Assembly: GCA_037042915.1 (NCBI GenBank)
Contig: CM073199.1
Coordinates: 3,100,001 to 3,164,000 of the forward strand
Length of the DNA: 64,000 nt
Direction of reading: 5' to 3'
DNA from: Auricularia sp. M13
Taxonomy: Eukaryota; Basidiomycota; Agaricomycetes; Auriculariales; Auriculariaceae
Numbering within the stretch: position 1 is the stretch's first letter; each line of letters starts with the position of its first letter. Shown piece by piece: positions 31,947 to 41,742 of this stretch. Below the pieces are notes generated by a model, which did no database searches, was not told the origin of the DNA, and saw only the letters and a list, made by a program, of their open reading frames with translations. The position numbers were made by a program, and so were the translations under genes.

Positions 31947-33206
31947 GCGCTCGGAAGCCCTTTGCTCTGGTCGTCCTTCCGTCTGACAACAAGGAAAGAC
32001 CTTTCACGCCTGGCCACCGTCCTCCAGCGGAGCGGCGCGTCGGCTCTTCTGGACGTAGAACTGAACTTGGGCTCCAACACCAGCAGCAGCAAGCTGAGGC
32101 CGCTGCTAGCGCCATCCGCTCCCCGCGTCCGAACGCTCAAAGTCACGGTCCACCCGAACAGCTCCTACCAGCTTGACGCGCTGCTGGACCTCGGCTTCAC
32201 TACGCTTGTTTCGCTCCGGATTCAGGGAAAGGGGAACGACGAGCGGCCCGCGGTCCAGATGGAGCGCTTGGCCGCTGCGTTGCCCGCGCTGGAGCAGCTT
32301 TGCGTTGTGGACTATGGGCCCTATCTGTCCCGAGATTTTGCGACCGTATTCACGCGCTGCTCACGCGTCGTGCGTCTCGTGCTGCATCCCACGCATATCA
32401 TCGAGGACTTTTATTCTCCACACCTGGACCCGCCCCGGCCCGCAATATCGCCCGCGCTGCGCTCGCTGAGTCTCCGGCTCCCGCTCCGCGCTCTTCTCAA
32501 AGTGCTTGATGTTGTCTTGGCCGATGCCATTTTGCCCGAGATCGAAGTGCTCATGGATGCCACTGAGGTCAAGCCGGAGGACTGGGTGCGCGTCTACGGC
32601 GCGCTGCTGCGCGGCACCGCGCCTGTCGTCTTGTTCGACGTGCAGAGCAGCGGCAGGGTGCTTCTACGCGACGCCGCGGGCCGTCTGCGCAGTTTATGCG
32701 TGGGTGCCCCCGAGTCGGACATCGTTCCTGCCCTCTGGGACTTCCTCGCCACGCGGCATGTGCAGTCAGTCTGCACCTCCGTCGAGAGCATCCGCATCTG
32801 CGCATCATGCTGGGGTGAATTTTCCCTTGCGCTCGAAGCACATCCTCTTGAGACCGCGGACACTGATCTCAGCCTGAGGGTGCGTATCCTCGCGGAGTGG
32901 GAGGACGTGACGCGGCATCTGAATCGATTTTCCGCGGGAAAACTGCACGTGATGCCCGCGATCCATCTCCCTGGACTGGGCACTGTCGAGCTAGCCATCG
33001 AGGAAGGGTCCGGCTTCCCTGCGGAGGTCACAACCCATGTCCTCAGGTCTATCAAGTGCGACCACGCGCGGGCCGTTGCCGTTTTCGTCGCGGGGGTCGC
33101 ACCGCAACTTAGCACTGTTGAGTTGGCCAGTTTCCAGCAGTCAATCAGGGATAAAGTAGCTCTTGACCACCCTAGTTGGTTGCTCGCCTTTGCGCTTTCA
33201 CACTAG
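31827..33206 (+). pseudogene. F-box protein gene lacking its ATG (AAG at the start position)
   Basis: A continuous frame of about 460 codons encodes an F-box (LPDHLLGDILILASNVSIEQ, VSRQWRAVALGSPLLWSSFR) followed by a long region with weak leucine periodicity, ending LLAFALSH. The codon aligned with the ATG of the sister block (29465) is AAG. No in-frame ATG occurs between the upstream TGA at 31770 and the F-box; the first Met is about 150 codons in. The body of the gene has no other damage. It may be a very recent pseudogene, may start from a near-cognate codon, or may acquire a start by splicing from an unseen 5' exon. Family knowledge: F-box proteins are substrate adaptors of SCF ubiquitin ligases. 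Confidence 0.7.
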
Positions 33207-34013
33207 CAAATCTGGGACCTCCCCGCCTGGAACCTTCCTTCCTTTCTTCCTTCCAGCTATCGACGGGACGTTTGTCAGGCAGCAGAATCCAGGTGTCATC
33301 CGGATCCGCGGACATCTTAGAGTCCACACTCACTTCCATGGCTACTGTACAGTATGCCACTCAACGTCTCAACGCTTACGCGCGAGGAGGCTGCTCATCT
33401 TTGGCACAGAATTTGCAGGACGGCTTAATTCGACAAGAGCGACTTGTGAGGGGTTAAACCCGAAGCTTGGTACCTGGGATCGAAAGTCATTTGGGATTTG
33501 AGAGCACAAGTGTAGGCGGTCTGCATTGCTGTTGCGAAACCGCAGACGTTTGGCAGATTTTCCCACACGGATACTACCTCGTATTTCAAGGTATTACAAA
33601 TTAGTGCACGGTTACCCGGTTCGGCGTACTCATTATCACGTCCTGGGCCCTGCCCAGACCCGGGTCGTGGGGGGCATCATCAGTGTTTGCTCTGTGAGGC
33701 TTCGCGGTATCTAATCGACGCTAGCCGGTATGCTGGCAACCAGCATGCTGCATGCCACAAAGTCAGAGTCAGTATCTTCCGGGGGATAACTGTGTTACTG
33801 TACCGGGAGATAACTAATACTTAGGACCAGCGGGTCTTACCAATTCACCCACTGTAGTACTACTTATCTATCCGAACGGATCCTCAACACGTCAACTGTC
33901 CAATTGCCGCGCATTGCGTTGTTCCTGATGGACTGATCCAATGCGCGACCATATATTTTGCGCCCCAGAGGAACCTCCTCGCCGATACCTTCTCCTCAAC
34001 GGCGCGGACGACG
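33207..34013. other. intergenic between F-box gene and CoA ligase
   Basis: No gene is supported. Two GGGxGATAACT repeats occur at about 33780-33815 (GGGGGATAACTGTG, GGGAGATAACTAAT) with TGTTACTGTACCGG between them, and a small hairpin TGCTGGCAACCAGCA near 33731. They may be a transposon remnant, but no target duplication was found. Confidence 0.4.
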
Positions 34014-36030
34014 ATGAAGATCTACGAGAGTAACCTTCCTGCGGACGAGCTCCCGCGCTGCTCAATCTTCTCTACTGTATTCCCGACCCCAAGCCGCCAC
34101 GCCGAGAGCTCGCGCATGTTCATAGACGCAACCACAGGCCATGTGCTGCATCGTGGCGAGCTTCGCCGGCTCGCGCTCGCGCTCGGCTACGGCGTGACCC
34201 ACTTTGCGCCGCCCAATGCGTCTGGAGGTCTGCTAAGCAGCGTGCGTCACGGACACCGCGGCTTTCCCTTGCGTCAGGGCCAGGTCGCGCTCGTTTTTAT
34301 GCCCAACGGTATCTCGTACCCGCTGGTGTTCTTCGGTCTCCAAGCCGCCGGAGTGCGCACGACGCTCGCGAACGCGTCGTACACGCCTCGCGAACTTGCC
34401 CATCAGCTGCGGGACAGCACTGCTGAGGTTGCTTTCGTCCACCCGACCCTCATTCCCGTGCTCGTGAAGGCCTGGGCCGAATGCGGTGTAGATGAAGCGC
34501 AGGCGCGCGCTCGGACTGTCGTCGTCGATTGGGAGCCGTGGAAGAGCAGCCCGTCCCCGGATCCGAAGCTGTCCGGCTGGGTCAGCATCAACACTCTGCT
34601 ATCGCTCGGCGTGCTTCCGCGGGCTGTCTCATTTGACGGCGAGAAATCGAACGAGACTGCCTTGGTGTGCTACTCTTCTGGAACCACTGGTCTGGCCAAG
34701 GGCGTCGAAACGACGCACTACAACGTCACCTCGATCGTGACCGTGTATCCCCAAGTACTGCCGTTTGAGCCCGACGAGGTCATCCTGGGCTTTTTGCCGT
34801 TCTACCACATCTACGCCGCCGTGTTGCTCAGCATTTACTACCCGACGTACAATGTCCCCGTGGTCATCCAGGGCGCGTTCAATCCGGAATCCTTCTGCGC
34901 GAACATTGCCAAGTACAGGGTGACGACATCTCTTGTCGTGCCGCCCGTATTGCTTGCTCTCGCGAAACACCCAGCGCCAGATCGGCACGATATGACTTCC
35001 TTCCGCCGTGCTGCCTGCGGAGCGGCCCCCCTCAGCGCGTCCCTGATTTCTGCTGTCATTAACCGTCTGGAGAGGCTCGGGTGCAAGGACGTCGTCGTCA
35101 CCCAGGGTTACGGTCTCACGGAAACCTCACCAGGCGCTCTCTACCTTCGCGACAAGGACTCGCGCCGCAAGGTCGGCTCGTCCGGCGAGCTCCTGCCGCA
35201 TCTTCAAGCCCGCATAGTTGAAGAAGGCCCCGAGGAGAAGGATGCCGAGGAGGGGCAACCGGGAGAGCTCTGGCTGCGCGGACCCAACATCATGAAAGTC
35301 AGTCTCCCGTCCCATGTGCGAGTCCTATCGTCACGCTTGACGCCACACTACTACAGGGATACCTCAACAACCCGAAAGCTACCCGGGATTCGATCACGAA
35401 GGATGGATTCTTCAAGACGGGCGACATCAGCGTCCGCGATAGCGAAGGATTTTACTACATTGTCGACAGGAAGAAGGAGCTTATCAAGTATAAGGTGGGT
35501 GAACGTCCATGGGCCATGCATTGGAGTTGTGGCTGATGATGTCGTAGGGGTTCCAAGTACCTCCCGCAGAGCTCGAAGCCGTCCTCGTTTCCCACCCCGA
35601 AATCGTCGACGCCGCTGTCATCGGCATCTACTCGCAGGAGAGCGAAACCGAACTACCGAGGTTTGCCCCAGTGAATCCGTTGCCCGCCCGATTCTGCTTA
35701 ACGGACATGCGTCCAGGGCCTACATCGTGCACGCCAAAGGCCTCGGTCATTTCAAGAGTGCCGAGGAAAAGGCAAAGTTCGAGACGGATGTCGCCAACTG
35801 GGTTGCAAAGACCGTCGCGAAACACAAATATCTTCGCGGCGGGGTCGTGGTCATCGACGCCATTCCCAAGAGGTTCGTCGCACGCAGTTGCTCATCATGT
35901 CCATTCCTGACTATCGCTCGCTAGTGCCTCCGGAAAAATTCTGAGACGTCAGCTCCGCGACAGAGTCAAGGATGAGACCGGTCGGGACCCGGTCACTGGT
36001 GAGCCGGTGCCTGCGCAGGCGAAGCTCTAA
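34014..36030 (+). CDS. 4-coumarate-CoA-ligase-like acyl-CoA synthetase, peroxisomal
   Basis: Exons 34014-35297, 35357-35494, 35548-35660, 35717-35872 and 35925-36030 total 1797 nt (598 residues). The ANL-superfamily motifs are complete: P-loop YSSGTTGLAKG at about 219, QGYGLTETSPG, TGDISVRDSEGFYYIVDRKK, and the catalytic lysine in SASGKILRR near 567. Family knowledge: these enzymes activate aromatic or medium-chain acids through an acyl-AMP to the CoA thioester. The protein ends AKL, a PTS1-type signal, which points to peroxisomes. There is a non-conserved His/Gly-rich insertion at about residues 70-85. The ATG was chosen by frame and the conserved N-terminus. Confidence 0.9.
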
Positions 36031-36259
36031 ATCCCCTCGAAAACATAGCCATTCTGTGCGATCTCTATAGATGTTAAAAAATTAGATTGGCATTCACGAG
36101 CCCTCACAACGTCTCCGGCGATACTAAGCTCTGGCGGGCAGTCATCGTGCTTCAAGATTCGACACCATTACCGCAAGACCTGAGCCACCGTGTATTTCTG
36201 CTCTATACACACGTCGCTTTCCAGGATCAGACGGTGCAGCTTGATGCTAGATAGGTAGT

Positions 36260-37606
36260 TCAAGTGGTGGAGTTTAATGTAACATTAGGCACCATTTTAG
36301 CGGTCGCGCCCTCGATGATGACTTCGACATTGCGCGCTGGATGCTGCCCGGAACGCAGACAGCGCAGGACATGAGCAGGGAACCTGGGAGGCAGCCCGGT
36401 GCCATCTCCGCTGAGCAGCACGACGCTGACGAGGCCGGAGACCTCGATCTCGGACATCTCTCGCAGAAGGCCCCCGCGCTCTAGATGCACATCCTCCCAG
36501 TCCGTGAGGATGCGCATCCGCACGCCCTCTTGAAGACCCAACGGGCGAGCCGCAAGTGCCTCGGCGAGTTCGTTCCAGTCCTTCGTGGCGATGTGGATAC
36601 TGCGCACGGAGGTGTGAATGGAGTGGCGCTCGGCGAGGAAGCGCCAGACGTCTGTCAGGTCCCAGCTCGAGTCGTCGTTCCACACGCGCATGGTGCGATT
36701 GCGCTTGTCGGCGTCGCGGAGTACGATGTGCTGATCGTCCTGGACCTCGAACGCCACTATTGGTGCGAGACCGTGTATCAGCGAGCCGACGAGCAGCTCC
36801 ATGTCCTCTGGGTCGTGTCCGTTGTACACGCACACGGCGATCTCGCGGAGCACGACGTCCTGGAAGCCCGTTTCGAGCACCTTGACGGTGTCCTCGAGCG
36901 AGAGGCGCAGGTCCAGCAGACGGAGTGCAGGCGCGAGCGGCCGCCGCTGAATTTCCGCGAGTCCTTCGAAGCCCGAGTCCTCGTCCATTTCCCAGGTATG
37001 AAAAGTCAAGCCGATGAGCCGTGGACAGCGCTCCAAGATGAGCTTGATGTCGGACGCTTGCAGGGGAGCCCGCGGCACAAATCTTAGCACCTCCAAAGTG
37101 GGCGGAAGAAGCGGCACGATGTCTTGTGGGTCTACATGGTCGAGGTCGAGGAGGCGCAGCACGGGCGCGTCAGCAAAGCGTAGAGGGACATTCCGCTGGT
37201 TCACCGTCTTCACTCGCAGAGTCTGTAATACCGGGAATTTAAGCGGGTCGCCGTCGAAAAGCGGCGCCAACGCATGCCCTCCGCCAGGCACCTGCGCATC
37301 GAACGAGCGGATGCGCGCAGCGTGCAGTGCAAGCGTCCTCATCACAGCGTGATCACCAGAGTCCAGGAGCAACTCGACGTCCAGTGGTAGAGACGCGCCG
37401 CTCAAGTCTAGAGCCCTTGGCAGCCAGAAGTAGTCCTCCGTCGTAGCCAGCCGCAGAGTCGACCAAAGCAAGGGCAGGCTGAGTGCCACGTGACACCAGC
37501 GCCGCGAGACCCGAGCCATATTGATTTTATGCTCTAATGTTTCTTTGGCTGCGGCGAGGAAGATGTCGCCCAGTACGTCGTCGGGGAGGTCGGCGATGCC
37601 AGTCAT
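36260..37606 (-). CDS. F-box protein, intact
   Basis: An intron-less frame of 448 residues starts at ATG 37604-37606 (context GACCATGA, good for a start) and ends at 36260. The F-box (LPDDVLGDIFLAAAKETLEH, VSRRWCHVALSLPLLWSTLR) occupies residues 5-50. The rest has leucine-rich strands such as LRLLDLRLSLEDTV and a C-terminal VEVIIEGATAK. The frame extends 23 codons further up to 37675, but that part does not look like protein. It shares layout, though little sequence, with the broken F-box gene at 31.8 kb. The likely role is an SCF adaptor of unknown target. Confidence 0.85.
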   Translation of the reverse strand: MTGIADLPDDVLGDIFLAAAKETLEHKINMARVSRRWCHVALSLPLLWSTLRLATTEDYFWLPRALDLSGASLPLDVELLLDSGDHAVMRTLALHAARIRSFDAQVPGGGHALAPLFDGDPLKFPVLQTLRVKTVNQRNVPLRFADAPVLRLLDLDHVDPQDIVPLLPPTLEVLRFVPRAPLQASDIKLILERCPRLIGLTFHTWEMDEDSGFEGLAEIQRRPLAPALRLLDLRLSLEDTVKVLETGFQDVVLREIAVCVYNGHDPEDMELLVGSLIHGLAPIVAFEVQDDQHIVLRDADKRNRTMRVWNDDSSWDLTDVWRFLAERHSIHTSVRSIHIATKDWNELAEALAARPLGLQEGVRMRILTDWEDVHLERGGLLREMSEIEVSGLVSVVLLSGDGTGLPPRFPAHVLRCLRSGQHPARNVEVIIEGATAKMVPNVTLNSTT

Positions 37607-38416
37607 GGTCACTGTGAAGCGATGAAGATGAACACGGCCTCGGTGATGACCGCATTGCCCACGGCCACACGCCATGTGAATCTCTTTTGTACCTTCTTGA
37701 GCACCTCAAATGTCACTGGAAGTCACCAAAGATATTTGTGGATGTGCCTTTAAGCGTGTTGGCAAAAGCGCGGCATAAGTATCACTATCCTGTCGTACCC
37801 ATTACCAAGGGCCAGGACTTACAGTACATCCTTTATAGGCTATCAAGCTGTCCACTGAACTGGTCTTAAGTCTGAAAAAATAAATGCGGCAGTAAAAGAA
37901 TACCAGCTGTAGAATACCGTCGCGAGACTTGATCCCGATGTCGCCCTGACTTCATTCGTCGGAAACAGCGCGATGTCAGGCTTTAACACAAAGCACAATC
38001 GCGTCGAGCGGAGATATATAGTGGCCTGGGCGTCACTTCTGAAAATGTTTGGTACATACTATACTGTGGTCGTGAGAGACTTTTAGAAGGTTCGGAGTTC
38101 AGAACCTCGGAGTCAACTGGATTCGTCACCGCGCTTGCCTCTGCAGACTGACATTGATCGATGACAAGGGGTACTTTGCCAATGGTTGTCCCGAGCGGTC
38201 GAGCATCCCAGAGCTCTTGTTGGCGCAGTCAGCGGCACCAGCGCATGCTCTTCGACTTGTTGGTCACAACTATGGATCAGAGCTCGGAGGGTGAGGTGAG
38301 TGCTCATGCTTCTTCTAACATATCCAAGGTTTACACTCGTAGTAGGTATTGCCGTCTTTAGCGAGGCAATTCATGCATCTGGAGTGCGGTTCTCGCGATG
38401 CTATTGCGCGGAAATT
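37607..38416. other. intergenic region
   Basis: 810 bp between divergent and convergent genes. Only short frames occur. No repeat with clear edges was found. Confidence 0.45.
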
Positions 38417-40344
38417 TTATTGGGAGGTTTGCTTCAAACACTGCGCCAAAGTGCATCCTATGCCTGGAGGGAAAGCTAAGGTGCACTCTTTCGAAATCAG
38501 CACAGCCGCTCGCTCAGCAATACCGTACACGGCGGTTTGGATGTGCGCCGACAGCTGGACGGGCATGATGCTGGCGTCAACAACGCGCAGGTTCCTCGTA
38601 CCGTGCACCCGCAACTGTGCGTCGACAACACCGCCCTCCGCGCGCGCCATCATCGCGCACGTCCCCGTCGGGTGGTCCATGCTCGCCACCGCCCTGCGCG
38701 CATACTCCTCCCACTCCGCGTCCGTGCGCACTGCGGGGCCGGGCTCGAACTCGGCCGCCCAGACGTCGCTGAGCGGCGGCGTCTCGGCGACCGTACGGAT
38801 ATACTTGGCAGCCGCGACGACGGCCGCGCGGTCGTACGGGTTGCTGAGGAAGCGCGGGTCGAGGATGGGTGGCGCGTGCGGCGCGGAGACGTTGATGTGC
38901 ACGCTGCCCTGCGCGAGCGGGTGCATGACGGCGCCGATGAGCGTGAAGAAGCCCCGCCCGAACATGCTGCTGTTCCGCGCGGGGTAGCCCGCGGGACCGT
39001 CGTACCCGTCCGCGAAGATGACCTCGACGTCCGGCACGCGCGCGTCGGACAGGTACTCGAGTTTCTTCCGGTCGATGGGCGAATCGTTCCGCGCCGAGGC
39101 GCGCGCCAGGGAGGACAGGCCGGTGGCGTTGGCGTCGGCCTGCGCCCACTTGAAGTAGGCGTACGTGCTGCCCGCGTAATCGTACGCGTTCCCGCGCACG
39201 CCGGCGTGGTACAGCGCGAGCTGTTCTGCGGCGTACGTCGCGTTGTACTTGAGCTTGTCGAACGAAGTGAAGTCGGGCTTGAGCTGATATGAGTTCTGTA
39301 TGCGCACATGCTCCTGCAGATGCTCCCCAACGCCCGGAAGATCGATGAGAGTCGCGATACCGGCCTGGCGGAGAAGCGACTTGTTGCCGATCCCAGAACG
39401 CTCGAGCACACCGGGTGAGAGGTAAGTCCCCGCCGCCAGTATGACTTCCTTTCGAGCTCTGAGCACTGTCCCATTATCCAGTGTTACGCCAGTAGCAATA
39501 ATCGTCTGGTCATGTTGAGGGGTCAAGTTGATTTTAGCCACGCTCGTGTTGGTGGAGATCATCAAGTGACGGCCGGCGTGCGGCAGATAGAAAACGCTGT
39601 AGCTTCGCGTGTAGTCGCGCGCGCGGAGGTTACTGGGCTGTCGCATGACGCCCAAGGGATCTCCGTCCAGAGACTCCAAGTTGTTCCGCAAGCCAAGGCT
39701 CTGCATTGCAGGAGTGAACGCGAGCTGCTGCGCCGGAACCATCGTGTCGACCAGAGTCTGGATGGGACCGCCGAATCCGACGCCCAGGCGGCCGTACAGT
39801 CCCGGTTCGGCGGGGCGCGAGAAGTTCTCCGCGCGGAGCATGGCGTGGAACAGCCCGTCCCAGTCCCACCCGGAGCCGCGCCCGCCGAACGCGGCGTCGC
39901 TCCAGGCGTCGTATTCGGGCCGCGACGCGCGGTCCCACGCCATGAAGTTCAGCGCGCTGCTCCCCCCGAGCACCTTCCCGCGCGGGAGGGAGATGCGGCG
40001 GAAATCTGCATGCGGCTGTGGGACCGTCGTCAGCTTCCAGTCGAACTGCGTGCCGAAGGTCGATCCCCGCAGGCCTGGGATGTTGATGCCTGGCTCGGAG
40101 GGCGCGGAGATGCCGGCCTCGAGCACAAGGACGCTGGCAAAGGGCAGCAGCTCCGAGAGGCGCGTCGACACAGCTAGTCCGGCCGTCCCCCCGCCCACGA
40201 CAATCTGCAGCTCGAGTGCGTCACTCTCACTGCTACTGTCTTAGTTAGGAGCTTGCTCACGAAATCGTAGGTGCTGGCGATTGCGCAAGCCGCCAGAGAA
40301 CAGTGAGATAACAGCCAGATCCTGGCGGTGCGATGGGCGTGCAT
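38417..40344 (-). CDS. secreted GMC oxidoreductase (FAD, aryl-alcohol/glucose-oxidase type)
   Basis: Exon 1 (40344-40261) encodes a 28-residue secretion leader; exon 2 (40204-38417) the rest, 623 residues in all. The FAD-binding loop IVVGGGTAGLA is at about 29-39. GMC signature 1 (GGSSALNFMAWDR) and signature 2 (LAAGTYLSPGVLERSGIG) are present, as are DHPTGTCAM and SAHIQTAVYGIAE near the end; the latter His is the expected active-site base. Several N-glycosylation sites occur (NSS, NAT, NVS). Family knowledge: such AA3 enzymes oxidise alcohols or sugars outside the cell and supply hydrogen peroxide or reduce quinones in lignocellulose decay. The substrate cannot be assigned from sequence. Confidence 0.92.
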
Positions 40345-41742
40345 CGGAAAGAGACTAAAGGCGGGGAGAGATGACGACCAAGGGTGCGCCGCGGCCTAGT
40401 GAGGATGCCCGATTCATACATGGCATGCTGACAGCGAGGGAATGGCGTTTGACATCTATGTACATTTACGATATAGTGATCTGCGACAGTCATTCTCGTG
40501 ACGGTCCAGGAGGATCTCTGTGAGTGTGGTGTAAGTTCCTACCATTCCAGTGTCAATGGGTGCCGATTCAGGACGTCGAGCCTTTAATTCCGGACTGCCC
40601 AGTGACACACAACGCTGATGCCAGGCTGAGGTGGCAGGCAGAGTCAGCCTCCGGCTGTGGCAGAACGAGGAAGCTTACACTGGAAGGAAGGTGCTCTGGC
40701 TGGTTGGAGAGACCTAGCCTCTATGTATGTACTGCTCAGTGCTGTCCCCCTCGAATAAGAATATATTCAGCGCATAGACTTGAGAGGAAGTTCGGATGTG
40801 GTGTGTAGAAAGAAGCGAATGAAGGGCTACGCTCCAGATCAGATGAGCGGCTACAGTACTTATTAGCACCTGGTAGCGAATCAAAGCATGATCGGTAATG
40901 TACCGTACAGTATTCTGCAGTACAGTCACAAGCCTTGGATGTATGCGCTTTGGTTGTCTGTCGTCTGCGGTGCTTGTCAGAATACTTAGGAGGACAACCG
41001 TCTACGGTCGAACTCGGACGGGGTGGGCTTGGCTATCCACTGCCACTGGTGCCCAGCGTCTGAAGTTTACTGTATCGCTGTACGACTACTGTAGCCAATT
41101 TCGGGAGCGGGAGCGAGAGACACGTCCTTGAAGTTGAACTCTACCCATGGTACTGCGCTTATGGAGATTATTATTGTGCAACCCCGAACCAGAGTTGGAA
41201 GATCCGCAATCACTGCAATGAGACTGACAGCAGGATCATGATGACGAGGAAAGCAGTTTATCACATGCCAATGAAGAAAAACCGTCTGTTCGACTGTACA
41301 GTCGACGAGGAGCACTGAAGCCGCAGAGTGCAGCAAGCGGAAGCAGACTGAGCCGTCGTCTGCATGCGCATTGGCCCCTGACGTTCTCGGCCTGCGCCCG
41401 GAGCAACGCGTCATACGGCTGAACACGAGGATGCAGTCTGGCAGCGAGATCGGGCTGGCCAAGCGCGACGAGTGAGACAAAAGTCAAGCTGAATGTGGGG
41501 TGAATGCGGGGTAGGGCTGCTAGTGCCAGGCACGCGCCAAGCGCGCTGCAACTCTGAGGCTGGGCTGGCTGTGAGACAACGACGCGGGCGAGGGGCGGCG
41601 TGGACAGCACAGAGCAGCGGGAACACTAGAACTCGGCTAGTTCAGCCTTTGTGCAAGGGAGCGTTGTGCGCGGGGATGAGGTGTGGCCGGCAGACTCCGC
41701 GGCGCGCCCAACAGCTCTCTTCCCCGATCCACCACCTCCACC
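40345..41742. other. intergenic, 1.4 kb, no gene seen
   Basis: Promoter regions of the divergent GMC and acyl-CoA synthetase genes. It contains short palindromic pieces (GTACCGTACAGTATTCTGCAGTACAGT near 40900, given here in two parts: GTACCGTACAG and CTGCAGTACAGT) but no element with target duplications. Confidence 0.45.

Noticed and set aside
33718-33840. Possible MITE with repeated GATAACT and a hairpin
   Set aside because: No matching termini or target-site duplication could be found.
37607-37675. Upstream in-frame ATG of the F-box gene at 37673-37675
   Set aside because: The extra 23 residues are Cys/His/Arg-rich and unlike F-box N-termini; the ATG at 37606 has a better context and sits five residues before the F-box.
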